Assembly (NCBI GenBank): GCA_964526565.1
Contig: CAZGMC010000044.1
Coordinates: 1 to 32,403 of the forward strand
Reading direction: 5' to 3'
Origin: CAZGMC01 sp964526565
GTDB taxonomy: Bacteria; Pseudomonadota; Alphaproteobacteria; DSM-16000; Inquilinaceae
DNA length: 32,403 bases
The notes under the pieces were generated by a model. It saw nothing but the letters and a program-made list of their open reading frames with translations. It was not told the origin of the DNA and did not search any database. The number at the start of each line of letters is the position of its first letter. Position 1 is the first letter of the stretch. The position numbers and the translations under genes are program-made. Shown here one piece after another: positions 1 to 7,102 of this stretch.

Positions 1-75
1 TGGAGCGGGCGAAGGGATTCGAACCCTCGACTTCAACCTTGGCAAGGTTGCGCTCTACCCCTGAGCTACGCCCGC
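1..75 (-). tRNA. tRNA-Gly (anticodon GCC)
   Basis: Read on the minus strand, this folds as a full cloverleaf: acceptor stem GCGGGCG pairing with CGCCCGC, a D-arm with AGCTCAGGGGTAGAGC, anticodon stem CAACC/GGTTG holding loop TTGCCAA (anticodon GCC, glycine), and a T-arm with GGTTCGAATCC. The 3' CCA is encoded, at positions 1-3. Total length is 75 nt. It is transcribed away from the gene at 317 and has its own strong promoter at 136-163. Confidence 0.97.
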
Positions 76-102
76 ATTCCTGACGGCCTGGGCCGGCCGA
101 AG

Positions 103-122
103 GGCGGTTTCGTGAAACCGCC
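103..122. other. Perfect hairpin in the tRNA-Gly leader
   Basis: GGCGGTTT pairs with AAACCGCC around a CGTG tetraloop. It lies between the predicted tRNA promoter (136-163) and the mature tRNA 5' end at 75, so it would sit in the 5' leader of the precursor. There is no T-run on either side, so it is not a convincing terminator. It could be a leader structure recognised during 5' processing, but the role is unknown. Confidence 0.45.
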
Positions 123-135
123 GCCGGGGACCAGG

Positions 136-163
136 ATCATACGCCAAACCGGCCGCCGTGCAA
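136..163 (-). promoter_or_regulatory. Sigma70-like promoter for tRNA-Gly
   Basis: On the minus strand: -35 TTGCAC (158-163), 16-nt spacer, -10 TATGAT (136-141, five of six consensus bases). Transcription would begin near 129, about 54 nt before the mature tRNA 5' end. Confidence 0.65.
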
Positions 164-279
164 GGCCGAATTCCGCCCGGCACGACCGAATCTGCCCGCC
201 GCCGCGGCTGGTTGTCTGCCCCCGCCGGCCGTCTGCGACCGGGGGCCGGACAGAGTTCCGGACCGGAGTGCGCACCGGG

Positions 280-308
280 TTGGCGAACCTCGTTCCGGCC
301 GATATATA
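280..308 (+). promoter_or_regulatory. Promoter for proX, predicting a leaderless mRNA
   Basis: -35 TTGGCG (280-285), 17-nt spacer, -10 TATATA (303-308). The -10 box ends only 8 nt before the ATG at 317, so the transcript would start within a few bases of the start codon. No Shine-Dalgarno sequence is visible there, which agrees with leaderless or near-leaderless translation. Confidence 0.5.
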
Positions 309-316
309 GGCGGGCG

Positions 317-817
317 ATGGCCGCGACACCAGAGGACCTGTTCGCCCGGTTCGACGAACTCGGCATCCGGGTCACCACGCACCACCACCGCCCCGTGTTC
401 ACCGTGGAGGAATCGAGGTTCCTCCGCGGCGAGCTGCCGGGCGGCCACTGCAAAACGCTGTTCCTGCGCACCAAAAAGGGCGAGCACTGGCTGGTGGTGG
501 CCGACGAGGAACGCAGCGTCAATATCAAGGCGCTCAGCGACGCGCTTGGCGTCGGCCGGTTCTCGTTCGCCTCGGCGGCGCGGCTGATGGACCGGCTCGG
601 CGTGACGCCGGGCTCGGTGACGCCGTTCGCCCTGATCAACGACCGGCCGCCCAGCATCGACGTGGTGCTCGACCAGGGCATGCTCGCCCACGACGTCTTG
701 AACTATCACCCGCTGGTCAACCACATGACCACAGCAATCGCGCGTGACGACCTGCTCCGGTTCGTCGAGGCCTGCGGCCACCAGGTCCGGGTCCTTGATC
801 TGGACGCACTGACCTGA
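317..817 (+). CDS. Prolyl-tRNA editing deacylase, YbaK/ProXp family
   Basis: A 166-aa single-domain protein of the YbaK/EbsC (INS-like) fold. Family members hydrolyse mischarged aminoacyl-tRNA in trans; the ProXp-ala (PrdX) subgroup removes Ala from Ala-tRNA-Pro. Seen here: an N-terminal helix (EDLFARFDELGI), the HCKTLFLRTKKG strand with the conserved Lys, the NIKALSDALG and RLMDRLGVTPGSVTPF segments, and a C-terminal HPLVN motif typical of ProXp-ala/PrdX. The ATG at 317 is chosen because homology begins there; the frame is open further upstream, but that part is low complexity and precedes the predicted promoter. The next gene starts 71 nt downstream. The exact tRNA substrate is inferred from the subgroup. 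Confidence 0.85.
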   Translation: MAATPEDLFARFDELGIRVTTHHHRPVFTVEESRFLRGELPGGHCKTLFLRTKKGEHWLVVADEERSVNIKALSDALGVGRFSFASAARLMDRLGVTPGSVTPFALINDRPPSIDVVLDQGMLAHDVLNYHPLVNHMTTAIARDDLLRFVEACGHQVRVLDLDALT

Positions 818-888
818 CGTGAGTCGCAGTGCCGCTTGCCCCGCGGGCGGCGCGATCCAGTATCTTTGCTCTGAAGGTTGAGGATGCC

Positions 889-1803
889 ATGGAGCCCATC
901 ATCGGTGCCGCCCAATCCCCGGCCGACGTGGTCAAGGACACGTCGACCGCGACGTTCAAGGCCGATGTCATCGACGCGTCGATGGACGTGCCGGTCATTG
1001 TCGACTTCTGGGCGCCGGGGTGCGGCCCCTGCCGTCAGTTGACCCCGGCGCTGGAAAAGGCCGTGCGCGCGGCGCGCGGCGCCGTGCGGCTGGTCAAGCT
1101 GAACATCGACGAGAACCAGCAGCTGGCCGCACAGCTGCGCATCCAGTCGGTCCCCACGGTCTACGCCTTTTTCCAGGGCCGGCCGCTCGACTTCTTCCAG
1201 GGCGCCCTGCCGGACAGTCAGGTCAAGCGGTTCGTCGACAAGCTGGCCGAGGTCGCCAGCGGGGCCGGCGGCTCGCCCATCGACGAAGCGCTGGCCGAGG
1301 CCAAGGCGCTGGCCGAGGAGGGCGACCACAACAGCGCCGGGGCGATCTACAGCCAGATCCTGCAGCACGAGCCGAACCTGCCGGCGGCCATTGCCGGACT
1401 GGCGCGCAGCCTGGTCGAACTGGGCCAGGTCGCCCAGGCCCGCCAGGTGCTGGACAACGCCGGCAAGGACGCGGCCAAGGATACGGCCGTGGCCGGCGTG
1501 CGCAGCCTGGTCGAGCTGGCCGAGCAGGGCGTCGGCGCCGCCAAGGAGATCCCCGGCCTGGAGAAGAAGCTGGCCGGCAACCCGGACGATCAACAGACCC
1601 GCTTCGACCTGGCCATGGCGCTGTACGGCGCCGGCAAGCGCGAGGCGGCCGTGGAGGAGCTGCTGGAACTGGTGCGCCGCGACCGCGAATGGAACGAACA
1701 GGCGGCACGCAAGCAGCTCGTCAAGTTCTTCGAGGCGCAGGGGCCGACCGACCCGCTGACGGTGACGTCGCGGCGGCGGTTGTCCTCGATCCTGTTCTCG
1801 TAA
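889..1803 (+). CDS. Thioredoxin-TPR co-chaperone, YbbN/CnoX-like
   Basis: A 304-aa protein with an N-terminal thioredoxin domain (about residues 15-125) and a C-terminal TPR-like region of helix pairs (about 135-300), the layout of YbbN/CnoX. CnoX proteins are cytoplasmic holdases that protect proteins during oxidative stress and hand them to GroEL or DnaK. The active site here is a complete CGPC (Cys45, Cys48), unlike the E. coli protein, which lacks the first Cys; this one may therefore be redox-active. The start at ATG 889 follows a GAGG and precedes the conserved domain; an upstream in-frame ATG at 829 would only add unconserved sequence. There is no signal peptide. It leads a same-strand cluster with the next three genes, the LON gene following after 17 nt. 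Confidence 0.88.
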   Translation: MEPIIGAAQSPADVVKDTSTATFKADVIDASMDVPVIVDFWAPGCGPCRQLTPALEKAVRAARGAVRLVKLNIDENQQLAAQLRIQSVPTVYAFFQGRPLDFFQGALPDSQVKRFVDKLAEVASGAGGSPIDEALAEAKALAEEGDHNSAGAIYSQILQHEPNLPAAIAGLARSLVELGQVAQARQVLDNAGKDAAKDTAVAGVRSLVELAEQGVGAAKEIPGLEKKLAGNPDDQQTRFDLAMALYGAGKREAAVEELLELVRRDREWNEQAARKQLVKFFEAQGPTDPLTVTSRRRLSSILFS

Positions 1804-1820
1804 TCACTGAAGGCGGGGCA

Positions 1821-2468
1821 ATGCCGAGGCGGGACCGGCTGACCGAGACCATACCGATCTTTCCCTTGAGCGGCGTGCTGCTTCTGCCCCGGGGGCTGCT
1901 GCCGCTCAACATCTTCGAGCCGCGCTACATCAACATGGTCGATGACGCGCTGGCCGGCGACCGCCTGATCGGCATGGTCCAGCCGGTCTCGGCCTGCGTC
2001 GCCGGCACGGCGTCCGAGGTCTACCGCATCGGCTGCGCCGGCCGCATCACCTCGTTCGAAGAGGCCGACGACGGCCGTTACCTGATCACCCTGACCGGCG
2101 TCAGCCGCTTCCAGGTCGGCCACGAGCTGCCCACCTTGCGTGGCTACCGCCGCGTGCGCGCCGAGTGGGATCCGTTCACGGGCGACTGCAATGAGGAGGA
2201 GGAGGAGGGCATCGACCGGACGCGGCTGACGGCAAGGCTGGGCGAGTACTTTTCCCGCCAGGGCATCTCGGCCAACTGGGAGGCGATCCGCAAGGTGTCG
2301 GACGAGCGGCTGGTCACCTCGCTGGCCATGATCTGTCCGTTCGACCCGCCGGAGAAGCAGGCCCTGCTCGAGGTGCCAACCCTGGCCGAGCGCGCCGACC
2401 TGTTGACAACGCTGATAGAAATGGCCCTCCTGGGGGGCGGCCAGGGTGACGATACCCGGCGCCACTGA
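1821..2468 (+). CDS. LON substrate-binding domain protein (no protease domain)
   Basis: 215 aa. It begins with IPIFPLSGVLLLPRG and then IFEPRYINMV, the signature of the N-terminal substrate-binding domain of Lon protease, but the protein ends without an AAA+ or peptidase domain. Stand-alone LON-domain proteins of this size are common in alphaproteobacteria and their role is not settled; substrate capture or regulation of proteolysis is usually assumed. The ATG at 1821 is preceded by AAGGCGGGG, 17 nt after the thioredoxin stop, so the two are probably co-transcribed. An acidic run (NEEEEEG) lies near residue 130. Confidence 0.88.
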   Translation: MPRRDRLTETIPIFPLSGVLLLPRGLLPLNIFEPRYINMVDDALAGDRLIGMVQPVSACVAGTASEVYRIGCAGRITSFEEADDGRYLITLTGVSRFQVGHELPTLRGYRRVRAEWDPFTGDCNEEEEEGIDRTRLTARLGEYFSRQGISANWEAIRKVSDERLVTSLAMICPFDPPEKQALLEVPTLAERADLLTTLIEMALLGGGQGDDTRRH

Positions 2469-2502
2469 GGCCGGTCCGCGGCCGGCACCGCAGGAGACGA
2501 CG

Positions 2503-2721
2503 ATGAGCGACAGTCCCACCCCGCCCGCCCCGCCCGCTACGGTCGACCCGAAACTGCTTGAGATCCTGGTCTGCCCGCTGACCAAGGGGCCGCTGCGCTA
2601 CGACGCCGAGGCGCAGGAGCTGATCAGCGAGCGGGCGCGGCTGGCCTATCCGATCCGCGACGGCATTCCGATCATGCTGGTCGACGAGGCACGGCCGCTC
2701 GACCCGGATGCCGAACGCTGA
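2503..2721 (+). CDS. Trm112-family small protein
   Basis: 72 aa. The core LLEILVCPLTKGPLRY followed by AYPIRDGIPIML is diagnostic of the Trm112/YcaR family, small proteins whose eukaryotic relative activates several methyltransferases; the bacterial role is unclear. Only one Cys is present (in VCPL), so a full zinc-binding set is lacking, as in many bacterial members. A Pro-rich N-terminal tail (about 13 residues) precedes the domain. AGGAG lies about 7 nt before the ATG. It starts 34 nt after the LON gene and ends 16 nt before the DUF971 gene, consistent with an operon. Confidence 0.87.
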   Translation: MSDSPTPPAPPATVDPKLLEILVCPLTKGPLRYDAEAQELISERARLAYPIRDGIPIMLVDEARPLDPDAER

Positions 2722-2737
2722 ACAAGGGGGGCGGGTG

Positions 2738-3118
2738 ATGGCGGACGAAGCCTACGGCACCGAGCACTGGCCGGTTGAAATCCGCCTCAAGCGGACGGAA
2801 AAGCGGCTGGAGATAGACTTCGACAACGACCGGACGTTTTCGCTGCCGGCCGAACTGCTGCGGGTGGAGAGTCCGTCTGCGGAGGTGCAGGGCCACAATC
2901 CGGCGCAGAAGCAGACCCTGGCCGGCAAGCGCGATGTCGGCATCACCGCCGTCGAGCCGGTCGGTCATTATGCGGTGCGCATCCTGTTCGACGACGGCCA
3001 CGCCACAGGCATCTATTCCTGGCGCTATCTCTACGAGCTGGGCGAGCGCCGCGACGAGCTGTTCGCCGACTACCTGCGCCGCCTGAACGAAAAGGGCCTG
3101 AGCCGCGACCGCGGTTGA
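2738..3118 (+). CDS. DUF971 (GBBH-like N-terminal domain) protein
   Basis: 126 aa. Features fit DUF971, related to the N-terminal domain of gamma-butyrobetaine hydroxylase: WPVEIRLKRTEKRLEIDFDN, FSLPAELLRVESPSAEVQGH, then VGHYAVRILFDDGHATGIYSW and YLYELG. Function is unknown; members are often found beside Fe-S or Mrp-type genes, but none is visible here. A strong purine-rich RBS (AAGGGGGGCGGG) precedes the ATG at 2738. It is the last gene of the plus-strand cluster and converges with the PAAR gene; a GC-rich palindrome separates them. Confidence 0.85.
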   Translation: MADEAYGTEHWPVEIRLKRTEKRLEIDFDNDRTFSLPAELLRVESPSAEVQGHNPAQKQTLAGKRDVGITAVEPVGHYAVRILFDDGHATGIYSWRYLYELGERRDELFADYLRRLNEKGLSRDRG

Positions 3119-3120
3119 GC

Positions 3121-3152
3121 CGCCGGCCGGCCGGCGCCGGTTGCGGCCGGCC
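3121..3152. terminator. Palindrome between convergent genes, possible bidirectional terminator
   Basis: Positions 3121-3136 are a perfect 16-bp palindrome made of CCGG/GGCC units, and GGCCGGCC recurs at 3146-3153, so several strong hairpins can form on either strand. It fills the 35-nt space between the DUF971 stop and the PAAR stop. There is no U-tract, so termination is inferred only from position and folding potential. Confidence 0.35.
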
Positions 3153-3153
3153 G

Positions 3154-3438
3154 TCAGCCGATCATGACGTTGGGGCAGCCCATCACGATCATGCCGCCGT
3201 GCACCGTCTGGTCGCTCAGGCGGGCGGCGGGCAGGCCGCCGACCAGGCAGATCGACATGCTGCCGCGGATGATCATGTCGGGCGGGCCGACGCACACGCA
3301 GGTGTCGGTCACCCGCGCCTGCGGCAGGTTGCCGACCAGCACGTTGGGCTGACCCATGATGATCGGTCCGCCGACGTGCGGCACGACGCCGGTGACCATC
3401 GGGCAGACGTGGTTGTCGGTGATGCGGGCGGCCAGCAT
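3154..3438 (-). CDS. PAAR-domain protein (type VI secretion spike tip)
   Basis: 94 aa, all PAAR domain. It has the usual run of short Gly/Pro-rich beta segments: ARITDNHVCP, GGPIIMGQPNVLVGNLPQAR, CVGPPDMIIRGSMSICLVGG, and a closing GGMIVMGCPNVMIG. PAAR proteins cap the VgrG trimer and sharpen the spike, and can carry effectors. This one has no N- or C-terminal extension, so it bears no fused toxin. His and Cys residues that could bind the tip metal are present. It is the last gene of a minus-strand vgrG / 200-aa / PAAR module, 15 nt after the preceding gene. Confidence 0.92.
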   Translation of the reverse strand: MLAARITDNHVCPMVTGVVPHVGGPIIMGQPNVLVGNLPQARVTDTCVCVGPPDMIIRGSMSICLVGGLPAARLSDQTVHGGMIVMGCPNVMIG

Positions 3439-3453
3439 GGCATCGATCTCCGG

Positions 3454-4056
3454 TCAGGCTTGCGGCGCCGACTGTACGCGGCCGGTGCCGCCCTTGGCGA
3501 TGTCCACCGCCTGCTCCAGGAACAGCCGGTAGCGCTCCCGGATGGCCTGCGGCTCGCCCGGCGCGGCCGCGGCCATCAGCACGGCCGTGTAGACGGCGGT
3601 GGGAGTGAGCGCGTCGCTGGGCGGCACGACCGGGGCGTCGGCCGGTGTCAGGCTGCCACCGCTCCAGCCGGCGGCGGCGGCGGCCAGGGCGGCCGGCGCG
3701 GTCGACAGCCCGGCCGCCTCGCCCTTGGCCTGGGCATCGCGGCGGTTGGCGTCGGTCGGTTTGTACACCCAGGCCTCGGCCGCCTCCAGGGCCGCGACCA
3801 GCGCCGGCTCGGGCGCCGCCGGCAGGGCGGTGCGGGCGGCCAGGCAGGCCCACCACGTCGCCTCGCGCTTGGGCAGGGCGTGGGCCATCAGGTTGACGGC
3901 ATCGATGTCGTACCCGCCGTCGAGCAGCCGGCCGAGAAACGTTGCCGGCGGGTCGTCGGCGCCCAGCAGCCGCCGCGCCTCGGGCGAGAGCTGCAGGCCG
4001 GCGCACACGTCGACGGCGCGCGCCGCCTTGACCTTGGTGAAGGGGTCGATGTCCAT
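3454..4056 (-). CDS. Unknown protein of a VgrG-PAAR module (possibly DUF6931-like)
   Basis: 200 aa, helical and Ala-rich, without a signal peptide or membrane helix. The N-terminal part (residues 1-105) contains VCAGLQLSPEARRLL, LLDGGYDIDAVNLMAHALPKREATWWACLAAR and WVYKPTDANRRDA. The middle (about 110-150) is Ala/Gly-rich and probably flexible, and a C-terminal helix region (ERYRLFLEQAVDIAKGG) follows. I recall a similar family, DUF6931, encoded between vgrG and PAAR genes, but cannot confirm the match. Being sandwiched between vgrG (46 nt) and PAAR (15 nt), it is probably a loading adaptor or cargo of the spike; that is inference from position. Confidence 0.7.
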   Translation of the reverse strand: MDIDPFTKVKAARAVDVCAGLQLSPEARRLLGADDPPATFLGRLLDGGYDIDAVNLMAHALPKREATWWACLAARTALPAAPEPALVAALEAAEAWVYKPTDANRRDAQAKGEAAGLSTAPAALAAAAAGWSGGSLTPADAPVVPPSDALTPTAVYTAVLMAAAAPGEPQAIRERYRLFLEQAVDIAKGGTGRVQSAPQA

Positions 4057-4102
4057 GGCCGTCGCCGCTCCCGTGCCGCTTTCGTGCCGTTCCCGAAGCC
4101 GG

Positions 4103-6010
4103 TCAGTTGATCTTGACCAGCGGGCCCTGGACCATGACCATGCCGCCGGACTTCACCTCGGTCATGGCCGAGCCGTTGATCTTGACCATCAGGCCGTTGA
4201 TGGTGATGCCGGTGTGGTCGATCTTGACGGAGTTGGTGCCGACCTTCAGCTCGATCGACAGGCCGGCCTCGACGGTCAGCTTCTGGCCGACATTGACCGA
4301 CCGGTTGCCCATCTTCACGTCCAGGCTGTCGTTGCCCATCTTGATCGTGTGGGTGCGACTGCCCTGGTTGATGTCGACGGTCTCGCTGCCCTGGGTGATC
4401 GTCTCGCTGCGGTTGTTCTTGACGACGATGGTCTGGTCGTTGCCGACGTCCAGGCTGTCGTCGTTCTCCACGACGCGATTGTAGTCCTTCTCGGCGTGAA
4501 AATAGATCTCCTCCTGGCCGGTCTTGTCCTCGAAGCGCAGCTCGTTGAAGTTGGAGTTGCCGCCGCCCTGGGACGAGCGGGTGCGGTAGCCGGTCTGGGT
4601 CTTGTTGGACGGCAGCGGGAAGGGCGGCATGTTCTCGGCGTTGTAGACCGAGCCGATGACCAGCGGCCGGTCCGGGTCGCCCTCCAGGAACGCCACCACC
4701 ACCTCCTGGCCGATGCGCGGCAGGTAGAACGAGCCCCACTGACGCCCGGCGATGTCGTGCGCCACGCGGATCCAGCACGAGCTGCGCTCGTCCTTCTGGC
4801 CGTAGCGGTCCCAGTGGAACTGCACCTTGATCTGGCCGTAGCCGTCGTCATCGGTGTAGATCTCCTCGCCCGAGGGCCCGACCACCACGGCGGTCTGCAG
4901 GCCGGAGATGACCGGCCTGGGCGTCTCGCGCGGCGGCCGGAACGGGGTCGATTCGAGGATGCAGGTGAAGGTGTTGGAGTAGTGCGTGATGCTGGCGCTG
5001 CCGTCCAGATAGGTCTGGTTGACGGCGGTGTGCTCGACGGCGGTCAGCACGTAGCCCACGTTCTCCTCCGACGTGGCGACGTGGCGCTTGAGCGTGAACC
5101 GGCCGGCGGGATGGAAGGTGCGGCAGGCGCTGGCGCCCTCGCTGACCTCGTAGTCGACCTCGACCTCCTCCATGCGCAGCCTGGTCAGGTCGGTGCCGAA
5201 GCCCTTGTTGTCGTAGCGGCCGGGGTAGTCGTACAGCTCGTACTGCGTCACCCGCGGCAGGTCGACCACGGTGCTGGTGTTGGTGCGCAGGTTGGCGCTC
5301 GGCTGCTCGAAGTTGTAGTCGTTCTGGCTCCACTTGCCGGAGCGGAAGGCGAAGCCGTGGGTCAGGCTGCTGACGTGGTTGGGCGTGAAGTCGCCGGACG
5401 AGAAGTCGACCTGGTTCTCCGGGCAGGGGCGGTAGCCGCGGATGTCGTCGGCCAGGACCATGGTGTGGCGGCCGCGCTCGTGCTCGAAGGAATAGTAGAT
5501 GCCTTCCTCCTCCATCAGCCTTGAGACGAAGGCGAAGTCGGTCTCACGGTACTGGACGATGTACTCCCGCTCCGGGTGGTTGCCGTGCAGGTTGGCGGTC
5601 GTGTAGTCGGTGAAGCCCATCTCGTCGAACACCGCCCTGATGATGTCCGGCACGGTCTTGTTCTGGAAGATGCGGCAGTCGGCGGTGCGGGTCAGGAACC
5701 ACAGCCACGGCCGCACCGTGGCGCGGTAGTAGCGCAGGTCGCGCGAGCCGGGGTCGCCGCGGGTGAAGCGGACCACGTGGCCGTTGAACCAGCGCCTGCT
5801 GCCGTCGGCCAGTTCCAGCGAGAAATCGACCGTCTTGCCGACGATCTCGGCGGCGCCGATGTCGTCGCGCGGCGACAGCAGGGCCAGCTCGGCCTCGAAC
5901 AACTCCGACAGCGCCTCGCGCAGGTCGAACCGCTCAAGCAGGAGCACGTCGGTGCCCAGCGGCGACTCGATGGTGATGAGGCGGTCCGTCTGCGTATAGG
6001 TCGGAATCAT
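4103..6010 (-). CDS. vgrG: Type VI secretion tip protein VgrG (TssI)
   Basis: 635 aa, a standard length for VgrG without a toxin extension. The N-terminal gp27-like part (about 1-370) includes LITIESPLGTDVLLLERFDL, RTADCRIFQNKTVPDIIRAV and the YRETDFAFVSRLMEEEGIYY motif. A gp5-like OB fold follows (SCWIRVAHDIAGRQWGS, LPRIGQEVVVAFLEGDPDRP, GSVYNAENMPP), then NELRFEDKTGQEEIYFHAEKD and a C-terminal beta-helix of short repeats (TQGSETVDINQGS, KMGNDSLDVKMGNRSVNVG). It ends in a short MVQGPLVKIN with no added domain. The protein trimerises as the contractile-tail spike and is injected with its cargo. The promoter at 6047-6075 suits it. No other T6SS structural genes are in the window. Confidence 0.95.
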   Translation of the reverse strand: MIPTYTQTDRLITIESPLGTDVLLLERFDLREALSELFEAELALLSPRDDIGAAEIVGKTVDFSLELADGSRRWFNGHVVRFTRGDPGSRDLRYYRATVRPWLWFLTRTADCRIFQNKTVPDIIRAVFDEMGFTDYTTANLHGNHPEREYIVQYRETDFAFVSRLMEEEGIYYSFEHERGRHTMVLADDIRGYRPCPENQVDFSSGDFTPNHVSSLTHGFAFRSGKWSQNDYNFEQPSANLRTNTSTVVDLPRVTQYELYDYPGRYDNKGFGTDLTRLRMEEVEVDYEVSEGASACRTFHPAGRFTLKRHVATSEENVGYVLTAVEHTAVNQTYLDGSASITHYSNTFTCILESTPFRPPRETPRPVISGLQTAVVVGPSGEEIYTDDDGYGQIKVQFHWDRYGQKDERSSCWIRVAHDIAGRQWGSFYLPRIGQEVVVAFLEGDPDRPLVIGSVYNAENMPPFPLPSNKTQTGYRTRSSQGGGNSNFNELRFEDKTGQEEIYFHAEKDYNRVVENDDSLDVGNDQTIVVKNNRSETITQGSETVDINQGSRTHTIKMGNDSLDVKMGNRSVNVGQKLTVEAGLSIELKVGTNSVKIDHTGITINGLMVKINGSAMTEVKSGGMVMVQGPLVKIN

Positions 6011-6046
6011 GAGGGGCCACCCGGAAGAACGTGCTTGGCGATGGTC

Positions 6047-6075
6047 ATCCTATGCCGACGATTGCGGCCCGTCAA
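6047..6075 (-). promoter_or_regulatory. Sigma70-like promoter for the vgrG module
   Basis: On the minus strand: -35 TTGACG (6070-6075), exactly 17 nt, -10 TAGGAT (6047-6052). The start codon at 6010 is about 30 nt downstream of the expected transcription start. This would make vgrG and the two genes after it an independently expressed unit. Confidence 0.6.
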
Positions 6076-6160
6076 AATGGCCTTAGCGTGGCGGGATCCC
6101 ATTCGCAGTGAGGCGGATTGGCGAGCCCCCAGCCGGTTCAGGTATCGCCTCGGGAGTCGG

Positions 6161-6189
6161 TTGGCGGCAATGCCGCAATCGCATATCTT
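6161..6189 (+). promoter_or_regulatory. Candidate promoter for the toxin-antitoxin pair
   Basis: -35 TTGGCG (6161-6166), 17-nt spacer, -10 TATCTT (6184-6189). It lies 72 nt before the antitoxin ATG at 6262. The frame of the antitoxin is open back to 6118, but the sequence before 6262 overlaps this promoter and lacks antitoxin-like features, which supports the later start. Confidence 0.4.
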
Positions 6190-6261
6190 GTGGATGAAAG
6201 ATCCCGTCTCCACGCTTCCGACTCGATCCGTTCGGTCGGTGGCAAGCCTGCGAAAAGTGCC

Positions 6262-6537
6262 ATGGTGCATAGATGGTCCCTGGATGATGCCAGGCGGAGC
6301 CTTGAGTCGGTTGTCGCTGCGGCGCAGCGGGAGGGGCCGCAGGTCATCGAGCGGCAGGGTGAACGTGCGGTCCTCGTGATCGAAGATTGCACCTCGCCCG
6401 GTCAACCCGATGCAGAAGGCACGGACATCCGGGATGTCCTTTTGCCCCGCCCGGCTCCGGAAGACTGCATCGACGAGTTGGATGACCTGATCGGCGAGCG
6501 CTCCGGCTTGTGCTTTGATCGCGAAGCCGGGTGCTGA
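6262..6537 (+). CDS. Phd/YefM-type antitoxin
   Basis: 91 aa from ATG 6262. The N-terminus (WSLDDARRSLESVVAAA, then GPQVIERQGERAVLVI) is the DNA-binding Phd/YefM fold: a short helix, an amphipathic helix, then two strands ending in a conserved 'xRxGExxVLV' pattern. The C-terminal half, rich in Asp/Glu/Pro (ASP-type VLLPRPAPEDCIDELDDL), is the part that would wrap around the toxin. The stop overlaps the GTG start of the toxin gene by 7 nt, typical of translational coupling. Antitoxins of this type usually repress their own promoter with the toxin as co-repressor. Confidence 0.8.
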   Translation: MVHRWSLDDARRSLESVVAAAQREGPQVIERQGERAVLVIEDCTSPGQPDAEGTDIRDVLLPRPAPEDCIDELDDLIGERSGLCFDREAGC

Positions 6538-6947
6538 AAGTGTTTCTCGTCGACACGAATGTCGTCTCGGAGACAAGGAAAACGCGTCCGGATGCCAACG
6601 TGATGGCGTGGCTGGCTGGGCGCGACCGGCAAACCGTTTTTCTCAGCGTGGTGACTCTCGCCGAACTTCAGAAAGGTGCCGAGAGCGTCCGCGGCCGTCG
6701 CCCTGCCGCAGCCCGCTCCCTCCACGCCTGGATTAACGCCTTGGCTCGCACCAGTGCGATCCTGCCGGTCAACCAGCCGGTCGCCCGCGAATGGGGCCGG
6801 CTACTCGCAAGGGCATCCAGCCGGCGGGCCATGGACCTGCTCATTACCGCGACGGCAATCATTTACGGTCTGACAGTGGCTACCCGCAACATCCGCGATT
6901 TTGATGATTTGCCGGTTGCCGCCGTCAATCCGTTCGAGACACCGTGA
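6531..6947 (+). CDS. PIN-domain ribonuclease toxin, VapC-like
   Basis: 138 aa, starting at a GTG overlapping the antitoxin stop. PIN-domain acidic residues are present: Asp8 in FLVDTNVVSE, Glu45 in TLAELQKG, Asp102 in RAMDLLITATA, and Asp123 in TRNIRDFDD. These would bind Mg2+/Mn2+ for RNA cleavage. The pattern (VDTNVVSE near the start, NPFETP at the end) fits the FitB/VapC group that pairs with Phd-like antitoxins. Target RNA cannot be predicted. It is intact, so the pair is probably functional. Confidence 0.9.
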   Translation: MLKVFLVDTNVVSETRKTRPDANVMAWLAGRDRQTVFLSVVTLAELQKGAESVRGRRPAAARSLHAWINALARTSAILPVNQPVAREWGRLLARASSRRAMDLLITATAIIYGLTVATRNIRDFDDLPVAAVNPFETP

Positions 6948-7102
6948 AACCGGCGGAGCCACAGGCCGATCCGGATCTCCAAAGACAGTCTCTGACCGGG
7001 TCGCTGGCGCTGCCTGCAGCCAGGAAACACGGTAGAGTACCGTCCGGTCAGCATTCTCGATCGCGGCGGACCACAGGCCGCCGTCCCGGCAGGAGCAACA
7101 CC

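Noticed and set aside
3599..5524. A 641-codon open frame on plus, antisense to vgrG and the 200-aa gene
   Set aside because: Low-complexity Ala/Val/Gly/Asp sequence typical of GC-rich antisense frames; the minus-strand genes have clear family features.
6118..6261. Longer antitoxin starting at 6118
   Set aside because: The extra 48 residues lack antitoxin features and overlap the predicted promoter; homology starts at 6262.
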